Assembly (NCBI GenBank): GCA_052103955.1
Contig: JBQELO010000006.1
Span: forward strand, 1 to 64,000
Length of the DNA stretch: 64,000 bases
Direction of reading: 5' to 3'
Source: Paenalcaligenes sp052103955
GTDB lineage: Bacteria; Pseudomonadota; Gammaproteobacteria; Burkholderiales; Burkholderiaceae_B
Made by a program: the position numbers and the translations under genes. Numbering within the stretch: the first letter of the stretch is position 1; each line of letters begins with the position of its first letter. This document shows, in pieces, positions 24,960-33,852 of the stretch. The notes beneath the pieces were generated by a model. It worked only from the letters and a program-made list of their open reading frames with translations, was not told the DNA's origin and made no database searches.

Positions 24960-26504
24960 TTACAGCTTCAGGTCAGCCCACAAATCATCGACGCGTTTTT
25001 TCACATCATCACTCATGGAAATGGAACGGCCCCATTCACGGTTCGTTTCGCCCGGCCATTTGTTGGTGGCATCCATCCCCATTTTTCCACCTAAGCCAGA
25101 CACGGGTGACGCGAAGTCTAGGTAGTCGATGGGGGTGTTTTCTACCAGCACGGTGTCGCGCACAGGGTCCATACGTGTGGTCATGGCCCAAATAACTTCT
25201 TTCCAGTCGCGAGTATTGATGTCCTCATCTACCACCACAATGAACTTGGTGTACATGAACTGACGCAAAATACTCCATACCCCAAACATGACTCGTTTAG
25301 CGTGCCCAGCGTATTGTTTGCGTATGGACACCACCGCTAAACGATAGCTGCAGCCTTCAGGTGGTAGATAGAAATCAACGATTTCTGGTAGTTGGCGTTT
25401 AAGCAGTGGCACAAAGACTTCATTTAACGCTACGCCTAATACAGCAGGCTCATCTGGCGGTTTGCCGGTGTAGGTGCTGTGATAAATAGGGTTACGACGC
25501 ATGGTGATGCGGTCAACGGTAAAGACAGGGAACCAGTCTTGCTCGTTGTAGTAGCCAGTGTGGTCGCCGTACGGGCCTTCTAGCGCTTGTTCGTAGGCGC
25601 TGTTGTGTGGGGCGGGTGCGCCCTCCGGAACAACGGGGGGCAGTGCATCGGGGTGGTCAGCAGGCAGAATGTGGCCTTCCAACACAATCTCGGCGTACGC
25701 AGGTACGGAAAGATCGCTACCTATAGCTTTCGCTAGCTCGGTACGGGAGCCTCGCAATAGCCCAGCGAACTGGTATTCAGACAGGCTATCGGGAACAGGT
25801 GTGACTGCGCCTAAAATGGTGGCAGGGTCGCAGCCCAGTGCTACCGCGATAGGAAAGGGTTTGCCAGGATTCGCCAACGCGTGGTCACGGAAATCCAGTG
25901 CACCACCACGGTGTGATAACCAACGCATAATCAGCTTGTTACGGCCTATTAGCTGCTGGCGGTAAATACCTAGGTTTTGGCGTTTTGCGTGTGGACCTTT
26001 GGTGATCACCAAGCCCCAAGTCAACAGCGGTGCGGCGTCTTCAGGCCAGCAATGCTGTAGCGGAATATCGTTTAAGTCTACGTCGTCGCCTTCTAGCACA
26101 ATCTCTTGGCAGGCTGGGCTACGTATCATTTTTGGGGCCATGTCCCACAGTGCCGACTTCAGCATCGACACTTTAGAAAAGGCGTCACGTAGACCTCGAG
26201 GGGCTTCGGGCTCACGTAGGGTGGCAAGTAGTTCGCCTACCTCGCGCAATGCGGACACCTCTTGAGCTCCCATGCCCCACGCTACCCGTTTAGGAGTACC
26301 AAATAGGTTGGTGAGTACCGGCATTGTGGCTTTTTTGCCCTGATGCATGGCATTTTCAAAAAGCAGGGCAGGGCCTTCTGCATTCAGAACGCGGTCGCCG
26401 ATTTCTGTCATTTCTAGGTGTGTAGACACCGGCGTTTGTATGCGTTTTAGCTCGCCATGTTGTTCAAGCTGGGCGATAAAATCTCGTAGGTCGCGGTATT
26501 TCAC
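24960..26504 (-). CDS. ubiD: 4-hydroxy-3-polyprenylbenzoate decarboxylase
   Basis: UbiD decarboxylates polyprenyl-hydroxybenzoate in ubiquinone synthesis with prenylated FMN made by UbiX. At 514 residues it is close to E. coli UbiD. Family segments are MKYRDLRDFIAQLEQHGELKR at the N-terminus (shown in part), the LGIYRQQLIGRNKLIMRWL region, DHTGYYNEQDWFPVFTVDR, and ANGLGGKMGMDATNKWPGE-like GLGGKMGMDATNKWPGE near the end. The initiation codon is GTG. A single, stand-alone gene divergent from the transglycosylase. Confidence 0.96.
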   Translation of the reverse strand: MKYRDLRDFIAQLEQHGELKRIQTPVSTHLEMTEIGDRVLNAEGPALLFENAMHQGKKATMPVLTNLFGTPKRVAWGMGAQEVSALREVGELLATLREPEAPRGLRDAFSKVSMLKSALWDMAPKMIRSPACQEIVLEGDDVDLNDIPLQHCWPEDAAPLLTWGLVITKGPHAKRQNLGIYRQQLIGRNKLIMRWLSHRGGALDFRDHALANPGKPFPIAVALGCDPATILGAVTPVPDSLSEYQFAGLLRGSRTELAKAIGSDLSVPAYAEIVLEGHILPADHPDALPPVVPEGAPAPHNSAYEQALEGPYGDHTGYYNEQDWFPVFTVDRITMRRNPIYHSTYTGKPPDEPAVLGVALNEVFVPLLKRQLPEIVDFYLPPEGCSYRLAVVSIRKQYAGHAKRVMFGVWSILRQFMYTKFIVVVDEDINTRDWKEVIWAMTTRMDPVRDTVLVENTPIDYLDFASPVSGLGGKMGMDATNKWPGETNREWGRSISMSDDVKKRVDDLWADLKL

Positions 26505-26579
26505 TGTAAAGAGATACTCCGGTTTTCTGGGGTAAAGGTTGTTAAGATTATACCTATAGGATTATGAAGGAGTCCGTGC

Positions 26580-27416
26580 ATGAATCCAGACTGGGCACAT
26601 CAAGGCCTAAGGCTAGTACGTTACCGCGTTAGCGAGTTTGTGCACATGTGTGCGATTTACTTAGGTATTGCCGTGTTGGTTACCGTTGCGGCGGGGCTGG
26701 TTGTGCCCTCTATACGGGAGCAAGCGAGGCAGCTGTACTCTGTGATGGTAGATGCATTGCGGCCAGAGGTGTTGAATAACGATAATTTCGCTCAGTTTGC
26801 ATGGATGATTCCTGATGCCACTAGCGGGGCTGTGGCCGTAGAAGAGGGCGAAGAACTGCCACCGCCTATTGAGGAAGAAGAGGTTGAGTATTCTGCGTAC
26901 CAAGGCTTTGTGGATACGTTGCAGCGTACGGTAGCTGGTACTAATGTGGGTGGGATCTCTAAAACACAGTTCCAAGCGTTACGCAGTTATATTGCCCGCA
27001 AATATAAAATTGCCCACAGTGTGTCAGGCGCCTTGGTGCAAACGGCGTTCACCGTAGGGGCCGAGAAGCGTATAGACCCGCAATTGATTTTGGCAGTGAT
27101 TGCGATTGAGTCCAGCTATAACCCCTTTGCAGAAAGTCATGCAGGGGCGCAGGGGTTGATGCAGGTAATGACGCGTGTACACCGCGATAAATTAGAAAAT
27201 TACGTAGAACGAGAGCTAGCGGTGTTTAGCCCAGAAGCCAATATACGTGCTGGTACGCAGATTCTGTACGACTGTAGAAAGCGTAGAGGGTCGCTGACGG
27301 GAGCACTAGCGTGCTATGTAGGGGCAACAGGCCCTAGTGACGGCGGCTATGGTGCACGAGTATTGGCCGAACGCCGTCGTATGGCGTTGGCCTCTGGTAT
27401 TCCTATACGCGATTAA
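26580..27416 (+). CDS. Membrane-anchored lytic transglycosylase (SLT domain)
   Basis: A 278-residue protein with one N-terminal membrane helix (CAIYLGIAVLVTVAAGLVV, ~24-45), an acidic linker (EEGEELPPPIEEEEVEY) and a C-terminal soluble lytic transglycosylase domain (~155-270). The catalytic glutamate is in VIAIESSYNPFAESH, followed by GAQGLMQVM. It would cleave the glycan strands of peptidoglycan in the periplasm, forming anhydromuramyl ends. AAGGAG lies just before the ATG. Confidence 0.93.
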   Translation: MNPDWAHQGLRLVRYRVSEFVHMCAIYLGIAVLVTVAAGLVVPSIREQARQLYSVMVDALRPEVLNNDNFAQFAWMIPDATSGAVAVEEGEELPPPIEEEEVEYSAYQGFVDTLQRTVAGTNVGGISKTQFQALRSYIARKYKIAHSVSGALVQTAFTVGAEKRIDPQLILAVIAIESSYNPFAESHAGAQGLMQVMTRVHRDKLENYVERELAVFSPEANIRAGTQILYDCRKRRGSLTGALACYVGATGPSDGGYGARVLAERRRMALASGIPIRD

Positions 27417-27425
27417 GCACCTATA

Positions 27426-27467
27426 AAAAAATGCCCCACTACGGCCTAACGTGGTGGGGCATTTTTT
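27426..27467. terminator. Bidirectional terminator
   Basis: AAAAAATGCCCCAC and GTGGGGCATTTTTT form a 14-base stem, with further pairing ACG/CGT inside the loop. It serves both the transglycosylase gene and the convergent aminotransferase gene. Confidence 0.92.
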
Positions 27468-27479
27468 ATGGTCTATTGC

Positions 27480-28640
27480 TTACGCCAAGAAACGACGCAT
27501 GCGTTCTACAGCTTCATGCAAACGTTCTAACGACGTGGAATACGAAAAGCGCAGTGTGTGATGGGCCATCGTAGGGCCAAAGTCGCGTCCAGGTACAGCC
27601 GCTACACCAGCATCGTGCAGCAAGCGTTTAGAGAAGTCTTCGCTGTTATTGCTGTGCGCTTTAATGTCGGCATAGATGTAGAAGGCACCGTCTGGTTTGA
27701 CGGGGACGTCCAAACCAATTTGTTCAAAGGCCGACAGCAGAAAATCGCGGCGGGCTTTAAAGGCCAAACGACGTTCTTCATAAATTGCCATGCTTTCATC
27801 AGTAAAGCAGGCCAGTGCGGCGTGCTGTGCTAGGGAGGGGGCACAAATGGCTAAGCTAGCTGCCATACGATCAATGGTGGGGATCAACGCTGGGGGAACA
27901 ATCATCCAGCCCAAGCGCCAGCCGGTCATGTGGAAATACTTGGAGAAGCTGTTGATGATAATGATGTCATCATCCAAGGTAAGTGCGCTAAGTGGCTTAT
28001 CTTCGTAGTAAATACCCAGATAAATTTCATCCATGATGATGAAGCCATCACGGGCACGCACTTCAGTAATCAGTGCTTGCAGCGCTTCGCGGCTAATTGT
28101 GGCACCAGTAGGATTACTGGGGGATGCAATTAGCACCCCACGCGTGCGCTCATTCCAGTGCTGGCGTACGTGTTCGGCATTTAATTGAAAGCGTTGCTCA
28201 GCCGTGGTGGGCACCAGAATAGTTTTACCGCCAGCGGCAGTGACAAAGTTTTGATTCGCTGGGTAAGACGGATCCGGCATGAGTACTTCATCGCCAGGGT
28301 TAATCAGCGCCAAAGCGGCCAAGGTCAGAGCACCCGATGCACCGGCTGTGACTACAATACGATCAGGGGTGACATTGGTCGCGCCAAAAAAGTTTTGGTA
28401 GTAACGGCTAATGGCCGCACGCAAGGCGGGCTCGCCTAACGGAGGTGTGTATTGGCTGCGTCCCGCTTCGCTGGCTTCTTGTAGTGCGTGTACTACAGCG
28501 GCTGGCGCGGTGAAGTCTGGTTCACCAATGCCTAGGCTGATAATATCTTTGCCTTGGGCAATCAAGGCGTTGGCTTCTTTGAGCAGTTCTACCGCATGAA
28601 AAGGAGTGATGTGTGCGGTTCGATGCGCTGGGCGAAACAT
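27480..28640 (-). CDS. Class I/II pyridoxal-phosphate aminotransferase
   Basis: A 386-residue fold-type I aminotransferase. The PLP lysine lies in SFSKYFHMTGWRLGW (~232), the ring-stacking region in VTAGASGALTLAA, the cofactor asparagine and aspartate in SPSNPTG (~170) and MDEIYLGIYY (~200), and the substrate-carboxylate arginine in HTLRFSYS (~360). Such proteins are usually annotated as aspartate/aromatic or alanine-type aminotransferases; the amino-acid partner cannot be fixed here. It is monocistronic. Confidence 0.92.
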   Translation of the reverse strand: MFRPAHRTAHITPFHAVELLKEANALIAQGKDIISLGIGEPDFTAPAAVVHALQEASEAGRSQYTPPLGEPALRAAISRYYQNFFGATNVTPDRIVVTAGASGALTLAALALINPGDEVLMPDPSYPANQNFVTAAGGKTILVPTTAEQRFQLNAEHVRQHWNERTRGVLIASPSNPTGATISREALQALITEVRARDGFIIMDEIYLGIYYEDKPLSALTLDDDIIIINSFSKYFHMTGWRLGWMIVPPALIPTIDRMAASLAICAPSLAQHAALACFTDESMAIYEERRLAFKARRDFLLSAFEQIGLDVPVKPDGAFYIYADIKAHSNNSEDFSKRLLHDAGVAAVPGRDFGPTMAHHTLRFSYSTSLERLHEAVERMRRFLA

Positions 28641-28731
28641 AAAGCAGGAATCTCGGTATAAAGGGCCGCATTATGGCGGTGGCTGAGTCAGGATTAACCC
28701 TTTAATCATAAGCATATGGCAGGAAAATACA

Positions 28732-29658
28732 ATGCATTCTGAATCGCGTAGGGCTTTTCTGTCTGGTCGTAGGCAGGTTGAGCAGGTAAGTGCTTGGGAT
28801 CAGTTTTGTTTGCAACTTAGCCAAAAAGCAGAGGGTGAAAAGAGCATTACGGGCGAAGAACAGATGCTTTTTGTGCCTGAAACGCCTGCTGATGTGCACC
28901 ATGCGCGCCATGTGTGTGGACAGCATCAGGTGGTGATGGGGTTGGCAGGAATACCGCATCGCCAGCAAGAAGATGTCTTACCTACCTTATGGATAAATCC
29001 TAAAAAGCTGAACCAATTTCAGATACTGCAAGCTGAAACGAGGCAATGGTTTGTGCAACCAGGATGCTTGTTGGGCGAGTTAAGCCAAGCTGGCTTGCAT
29101 GGGTTAGATGCATGGCCTGCAGAGTGGAGCATTGCAGCCTGGTTATTGGATAGGCATTCACAAAGCTGGCGTACTGGTCATACGAATTTATCAGGCGTGA
29201 TACACGCGTCGTTATTGATGGATGATGGGTCGGTATCTAGCTTGGGGGCGTTTGGGCAGAATAATACTAAACCCTTAAACACCGCGCGCTTACGCCAGCT
29301 GGTACCTCAGTTGTTTCAATTGCAGACTAGTTCAACAGGCCAAGCCTGCTTGGCTCAGCCTATATGGGAAGCACGTTACCGCTTAGACGCCTTACAGCCA
29401 GCGCAGGCTGATTGTGATTTGAACTTGGCACACCTGTTATTGGGCAGTGGTGGTGACCTAGGTTGGCTAGAGTGGGTGGTGCTAGATGCCCGTGTTTTAG
29501 CGGATCAGGCCTTATATGAGCAGTCGCAGCTAGGCATAAGAGGTGAAAAAAGCCTACAGATTGCGGCCATGGATAGTGACATGGAAATGAAGCAATGCTT
29601 TGATCCAAAAGGATGCTTTACGCACCCTGCGCAAGAGTGGGCTAGTATAAACGGGTAG
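28732..29658 (+). CDS. Degenerate FAD-linked-oxidase-like protein, function unknown
   Basis: A 308-residue protein not confidently recognised. Faint family traces suggest descent from a PCMH/FAD_binding_4 oxidase (GlcE or D-lactate dehydrogenase type): FVPETPADVHHARHVCGQHQ resembles the first PCMH strand, GVIHASLLMDDGSVSSLG the later strand, and MKQCFDPKGCFTHP the terminal FDP-x-GxxNP motif. The glycine-rich FAD loop expected near residue 70 is replaced by VMGLAGIPHRQQED, so FAD binding is doubtful. The N-terminal SRRAFLSG resembles a Tat motif, but no hydrophobic core follows. It lies alone between aminotransferase and malic enzyme genes. Confidence 0.75.
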   Translation: MHSESRRAFLSGRRQVEQVSAWDQFCLQLSQKAEGEKSITGEEQMLFVPETPADVHHARHVCGQHQVVMGLAGIPHRQQEDVLPTLWINPKKLNQFQILQAETRQWFVQPGCLLGELSQAGLHGLDAWPAEWSIAAWLLDRHSQSWRTGHTNLSGVIHASLLMDDGSVSSLGAFGQNNTKPLNTARLRQLVPQLFQLQTSSTGQACLAQPIWEARYRLDALQPAQADCDLNLAHLLLGSGGDLGWLEWVVLDARVLADQALYEQSQLGIRGEKSLQIAAMDSDMEMKQCFDPKGCFTHPAQEWASING

Positions 29659-29777
29659 TGTTACACGTTTTGCTGCCCTGCAGCATGTGTTCCGTATGGG
29701 CTAGAGGATAGAATGGTCTTCTTTAGGGTTAGCCCTGTGTTTAGTTGTTGAATTTCTAGAGTAAGTGGTTGAACGTT

Positions 29778-32069
29778 ATGGATGAAAATCTTCGCAAGGC
29801 AGCGCTCGAGTATCACGAGCAAGGTCGCCCTGGCAAATTGTCAGTGACACCTACCAAGCAGTTATCCAACCAGCGTGATCTGGCGTTGGCGTACTCTCCA
29901 GGCGTTGCAGCCGCTTGTGAGGAAATTGTGGCTGATCCCCAAAATGCCTTCCGTTATACCGGGCGCGGTAACTTGGTGGGTGTCATCACTAACGGTACTG
30001 CTGTACTGGGATTGGGCAATATTGGTGCGTTAGCTTCCAAGCCTGTGATGGAAGGTAAAGCGGTTCTGTTTAAGAATTTTGCCGGTATTGATGTATTCGA
30101 TATCGAGATCAACGAAACAGACCCAGAAAAACTGGTAGATATTATTGCTGGTTTGGAGCCTACCTTCGGTGGGATTAACCTAGAAGATATTAAAGCGCCT
30201 GAGTGCTTCATCGTAGAGAAAAAACTGCGTGAACGCATGAAGATCCCTGTCTTTCACGATGACCAGCACGGTACAGCTATCTGTGTGGCTGCAGCATTCC
30301 TGAACGGTTTGGCTGTAGTAGATAAAAAACTCGATGATGTGAAAGTAGTGGTGTCCGGTGCGGGCGCAGCGGCGTTAGCGTGTTTGGATCTGTTGGTAGA
30401 CCTAGGCCTGCCAATGAAAAACATCTGGCTGACAGACATCGAAGGCGTGGTCTACAAAGGCCGTACTGTTTTGATGGATGAAACTAAAGCACGCTTTGTA
30501 CAAGATACCGATGCACGTAAATTGGCGGATGTAGTAGACAACGCTGACGTGTTCTTGGGCTTGTCTGCGGGTGGCGTACTGAAACCTGAAATGTTGGCGC
30601 GCATGGCGACTCGCCCACTGATCTTGGCATTGGCTAACCCCAACCCAGAAATTCTGCCTGAAGATGCGCACGCTGTACGCGATGACGTAGTGATTGCAAC
30701 TGGCCGTTCCGACTACCCTAACCAAGTCAACAACGTGCTGTGCTTCCCGTATATTTTCCGTGGTGCACTGGATATTGGCGCCACCACCATTACGCGTGGT
30801 ATGGAAATTGCTGCTGTGCATGCAATTTGCCAATTGGCCCGTGAAGAGCAGGACGAAATTGTGGCAGCCGCCTATAACATCGAAAGCTTGGAGTTTGGCC
30901 CTGAGTACCTGATTCCTAAGCCTTTTGACTCCCGTTTGATTGCGCGTATTGCGCCAGCGGTAGCCAAGGCAGGTATGGATGAAGGCGTTGCCACACGTCC
31001 AATCGAAGACTTCGATGCTTACGTGTACCAATTGCAGCAGTTTGTGTACCGCTCCGGCGCGTTCATGAAACCTATATATGGCTCTGCTAAAGACATCGTG
31101 AAAAGCGGTGGCAAATCACGCATTGTGTTTGCCGAAGGTGAAGATGAGCGCGTATTGCGTGCCGTACAGGTGATCGTAGACGAGAAACTGGCTACACCTA
31201 TACTAATCGGTAGGCCTGCAGTACTAGAGCAGCGTATAGAGCGTTACGGCTTGCGTATGCGCTTGGGTGTGGATGTAGATGTGACCAACCCAGAGCAAGA
31301 TGATCGCTTTAACCGTTACTGGACTGCGTACTGGGAAATGCGTTGCCGTGATGGCGTGACCAAAGAAATGGCTCGCGTAGAAATGCGTCGTCGTTTCACC
31401 TTGATTGGTGCCATGATGCTGCATCTGGGCGAGGCAGACGGCATGATCTGCGGTACGGTAGGTAGCTACGCTAACCACCTGCGCTTTATTGATGAAGTAA
31501 TCGGTAAGCGTCCTGGTGCTAAAACCTATAGCGCCATGAACATCCTGTTGTTGCGTGAACGTACAGTTGCCTTGGCTGATACCCACGTTAACGACAACCC
31601 AGATGCTGCGCAGATCGCTGAAATCACTATTGCTGCCGCTAACCGCATGCGTGAACTGAACATCGAGCCTAAAGCTGCCTTGTTGTCACGTTCTAACTTC
31701 GGTACAGGTAGCTCGTCTTCGGGTGGCAAAATGCGTGAAGCATTGAGCTTAATCCGTGAGCAAGCACCTGCTCTGCAAGTGGATGGTGAAATGCATGGTG
31801 ATTGCGCGCTGGATGAAAGCTTGCGCAAACGTATCTTGCCGCAAACTACATTTGATGGCGCAGCGAATTTGCTGATTTGTCCTAACGTAGATGCCGGTAA
31901 TATTGCTTACAACCTGTTGAAAACAGAAGCGGGTGGTAACGTGGCGGTGGGTCCGTTCTTGCTAGGCGCTAATGCACCTATCAGCATCATGACCTCCAGC
32001 TCATCAGTACGTCGAATTATTAATATGACCGCACTGACGGTGGTGGATGCAAACACCACACGCGACTAA
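29778..32069 (+). CDS. maeB: NADP-dependent malic enzyme with phosphotransacetylase-like domain
   Basis: MaeB oxidatively decarboxylates malate to pyruvate, supplying NADPH and pyruvate when growing on acids. About 763 residues. The malic-enzyme half (1-~430) shows the catalytic region ALAYSPGVAAACEEI, the metal-site segment VFHDDQHGTAICVAAAF and the Rossmann GAGAAALACLDLL. The C-terminal half (~430-763) is phosphate-acetyltransferase-like and in relatives is regulatory, not catalytic. ATG 29778 was chosen over an in-frame TTG at 29769. Confidence 0.97.
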   Translation: MDENLRKAALEYHEQGRPGKLSVTPTKQLSNQRDLALAYSPGVAAACEEIVADPQNAFRYTGRGNLVGVITNGTAVLGLGNIGALASKPVMEGKAVLFKNFAGIDVFDIEINETDPEKLVDIIAGLEPTFGGINLEDIKAPECFIVEKKLRERMKIPVFHDDQHGTAICVAAAFLNGLAVVDKKLDDVKVVVSGAGAAALACLDLLVDLGLPMKNIWLTDIEGVVYKGRTVLMDETKARFVQDTDARKLADVVDNADVFLGLSAGGVLKPEMLARMATRPLILALANPNPEILPEDAHAVRDDVVIATGRSDYPNQVNNVLCFPYIFRGALDIGATTITRGMEIAAVHAICQLAREEQDEIVAAAYNIESLEFGPEYLIPKPFDSRLIARIAPAVAKAGMDEGVATRPIEDFDAYVYQLQQFVYRSGAFMKPIYGSAKDIVKSGGKSRIVFAEGEDERVLRAVQVIVDEKLATPILIGRPAVLEQRIERYGLRMRLGVDVDVTNPEQDDRFNRYWTAYWEMRCRDGVTKEMARVEMRRRFTLIGAMMLHLGEADGMICGTVGSYANHLRFIDEVIGKRPGAKTYSAMNILLLRERTVALADTHVNDNPDAAQIAEITIAAANRMRELNIEPKAALLSRSNFGTGSSSSGGKMREALSLIREQAPALQVDGEMHGDCALDESLRKRILPQTTFDGAANLLICPNVDAGNIAYNLLKTEAGGNVAVGPFLLGANAPISIMTSSSSVRRIINMTALTVVDANTTRD

Positions 32070-32079
32070 GTTTCGCGAC

Positions 32080-32115
32080 TGGCCTGCCTCTTAACAGAGT
32101 GCAGGCCATTTTTTT
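32080..32115 (+). terminator. Terminator after maeB
   Basis: TGGCCTGCCTC and GAGTGCAGGCCA form a long stem with a small internal asymmetry, followed by seven T. Confidence 0.92.
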
Positions 32116-32451
32116 AATGCGTATGCTATTGTAGGTATTTTGCAATATTTGAATTGAAGTGTTGAGTGAAAGAAACGGATTCTTCGACCGCTTGCGCAGA
32201 GACTGCTAAATGGATTAAAAACCCATCGCTACGTCTACATATCGCCTAAGATAAAAACGTTACGGGTTGTTTCTGTGCAGGCTGCACGACTCTGACCGTC
32301 AACGGCAAGTTCTCAGTCATGACGAATGTACTGGCGATAGGCAAGTTTCTAATTTATTGTTCGGATTAGCCGGGAGTAAAGGGCTGATCGGTTCAGATTG
32401 AGCAGGTATTATGGATAGCCAGGAAGTCAACGTTTTTAGAAGGGCATCGCA
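32116..32451. other. 336-base gene-free stretch before the barstar-like gene
   Basis: No protein or RNA gene was recognised on either strand. A nearly perfect palindrome, GTGCAG-G-CTGCAC, sits at 32275-32287, and AGAAGGG precedes the barstar ATG by six bases. A -10-like TATTAT lies near 32409 without a convincing -35. It may simply be a long leader, or the remains of a lost gene. Confidence 0.5.
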
Positions 32452-32934
32452 ATGAGTCAAAGCCTCAATTTGCAAGAGCTGTTGCAGCAGGGTGGCCTGA
32501 TTAATGCAACCGATGCACAAAAAAGTAAAATTTTAGCCATGGCACAAGCGGCCGAAATCACAGTGGGTGAAGTAGATTGTGATCGTGCTCGTAGTTGTTC
32601 AGCTGTGCTGCGCGCTATTGTGAAAGCAGTGGATTACCCCGATTTTTTCGGTAGTGATCTGGATGCACTCTATGATTGTTTGTGCGATACCGTCTTGGAT
32701 CAAAAAACAGGACTGTATTTATGGTTTGATAAATTACACACAGGTGACCCGGCGTTAGAAAGCCACGCACAGGCCATTTTGAGTGTGTGTAATGATGTGG
32801 CCGACTTTGTCAGTACCAAAGACAAGATGTTTGCCTACACGGTGATTCATGCAGGCAAGCACCCTGAGCCAGAGCCAGGTGTAGCGCCCACACCATACTC
32901 TGGTGGTGATGTAGAACCCGAATATCAGGATTGA
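32452..32934 (+). CDS. Barstar-family protein (orphan)
   Basis: A 160-residue acidic protein. The region ~40-125 matches the barstar fold (RNase-inhibitor type): EVDCDRARSCSAVLRAIVKAV, then DYPDFFGSDLDALYDCLCD, the characteristic FG-x-NLDAL-like turn, and GLYLWFD. The acidic proline-rich tail (HPEPEPGVAPTPYSGGDVEPE) is unusual for barstar itself. No barnase-like nuclease is encoded nearby, so it is either an immunity or scavenging protein for foreign nucleases or has another role; this is inference. Confidence 0.85.
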   Translation: MSQSLNLQELLQQGGLINATDAQKSKILAMAQAAEITVGEVDCDRARSCSAVLRAIVKAVDYPDFFGSDLDALYDCLCDTVLDQKTGLYLWFDKLHTGDPALESHAQAILSVCNDVADFVSTKDKMFAYTVIHAGKHPEPEPGVAPTPYSGGDVEPEYQD

Positions 32935-32937
32935 TGA

Positions 32938-33687
32938 CTACAGCCAGCCCAATCTGGCGCTGGCTGCTGAAACCAATGCTATAGCAGCAGTTTCGGTACG
33001 TAAAATGCGAGCACCGAAACGCATAGACAAGGCCCCAGCAGCTAATGCTTGGGCCTTTTCTTCTTCTGACCAGCCACCTTCAGGGCCGATCAAAAATACC
33101 AGATGGGCGTCTGGCCAAGTAGTGACATTGCTAAGGGCGCTGTCTAAGTCGTGTTCGGCATCGGGGTCGCAGAAAATCACGCGAGTGTGGGGTGTGGCAG
33201 GCAAGCTTTGCAGAAACGCGGCGAGCTGTTGTGGGGGCGATACCTGCATCACTTTATTGCGGCCACATTGTTCACTGGCGGAACGAGCTACTTTTTGCCA
33301 ATGCTGTACGCGCTTTTGCAGCCTTTCGCCTTGTAGTTGTAGAACGCTGTAACGTGCAGCAATAGGCGCTAAGGCGCTGACACCTACCTCGGTGCACTTC
33401 TCGGCAATCCAATCCATTTTGTCGCCAGAGGCTAAGCCTTGGGCGATGGTAATGCGTTGCGGAAGCTCTCGTTCAAGTGGCTGAAATTCCAGCAAGTGTG
33501 CGAGCACACCTTTACCTTGATGTTGTAAAGATGCCAAAAATTGTCCGCCTTGGCCATTAAAAAGCCAGACTGTAGATTGATCTTTGAGGCGCAAAACACG
33601 GAGCATATAGTGGGCCAGCTCGGTGCTAAGTTCAACGGTAGTGCCTGTTTGCAGGTCTATTTCACAAAAAAAACGTGGCAGATTCAT
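32938..33687 (-). CDS. rsmE: 16S rRNA (uracil1498-N3)-methyltransferase
   Basis: RsmE methylates U1498 of 16S rRNA with AdoMet. This 249-residue protein has an N-terminal PUA-like domain and the C-terminal SPOUT/trefoil-knot methyltransferase with VFLIGPEGGWSEEEK and LRFGARILRTETAAIA-type ending (MRFGARILRTETAAIALVSA). The gene converges on the barstar-like gene with three bases between stops. Confidence 0.96.
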   Translation of the reverse strand: MNLPRFFCEIDLQTGTTVELSTELAHYMLRVLRLKDQSTVWLFNGQGGQFLASLQHQGKGVLAHLLEFQPLERELPQRITIAQGLASGDKMDWIAEKCTEVGVSALAPIAARYSVLQLQGERLQKRVQHWQKVARSASEQCGRNKVMQVSPPQQLAAFLQSLPATPHTRVIFCDPDAEHDLDSALSNVTTWPDAHLVFLIGPEGGWSEEEKAQALAAGALSMRFGARILRTETAAIALVSAASARLGWL

Positions 33688-33852
33688 ATGCTTGGCTAGG
33701 TTTGAAGTGTCGTGCTTGTTACAGCATAACCGAGCTCTGGAGTGCTTGGGTGACGGTGCGGCGAGCTTTGCGGTGGTAAAATGAACGGCTTTAATAACTA
33801 CCTGTAGATGATGGGGCGGGACATCGTGTCATTTGCCCTGCAAGAGTTTCCA

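Noticed and set aside
28732..28790. Tat signal peptide (SRRAFLSG) on the FAD-oxidase-like protein
   Set aside because: The twin arginine is followed by charged residues, not a hydrophobic core, so export is unlikely.
32941..32966. CAGCCAGC/GCTGGCTG stem as terminator of the barstar-like gene
   Set aside because: Lies in the rsmE coding end without a T tract on the relevant side; pairing may just reflect coding sequence.
33738..33800. Promoter of tkt around TAAAAT and TTTAAT
   Set aside because: No -35 hexamer at 16-18 bases fits either -10 candidate well.
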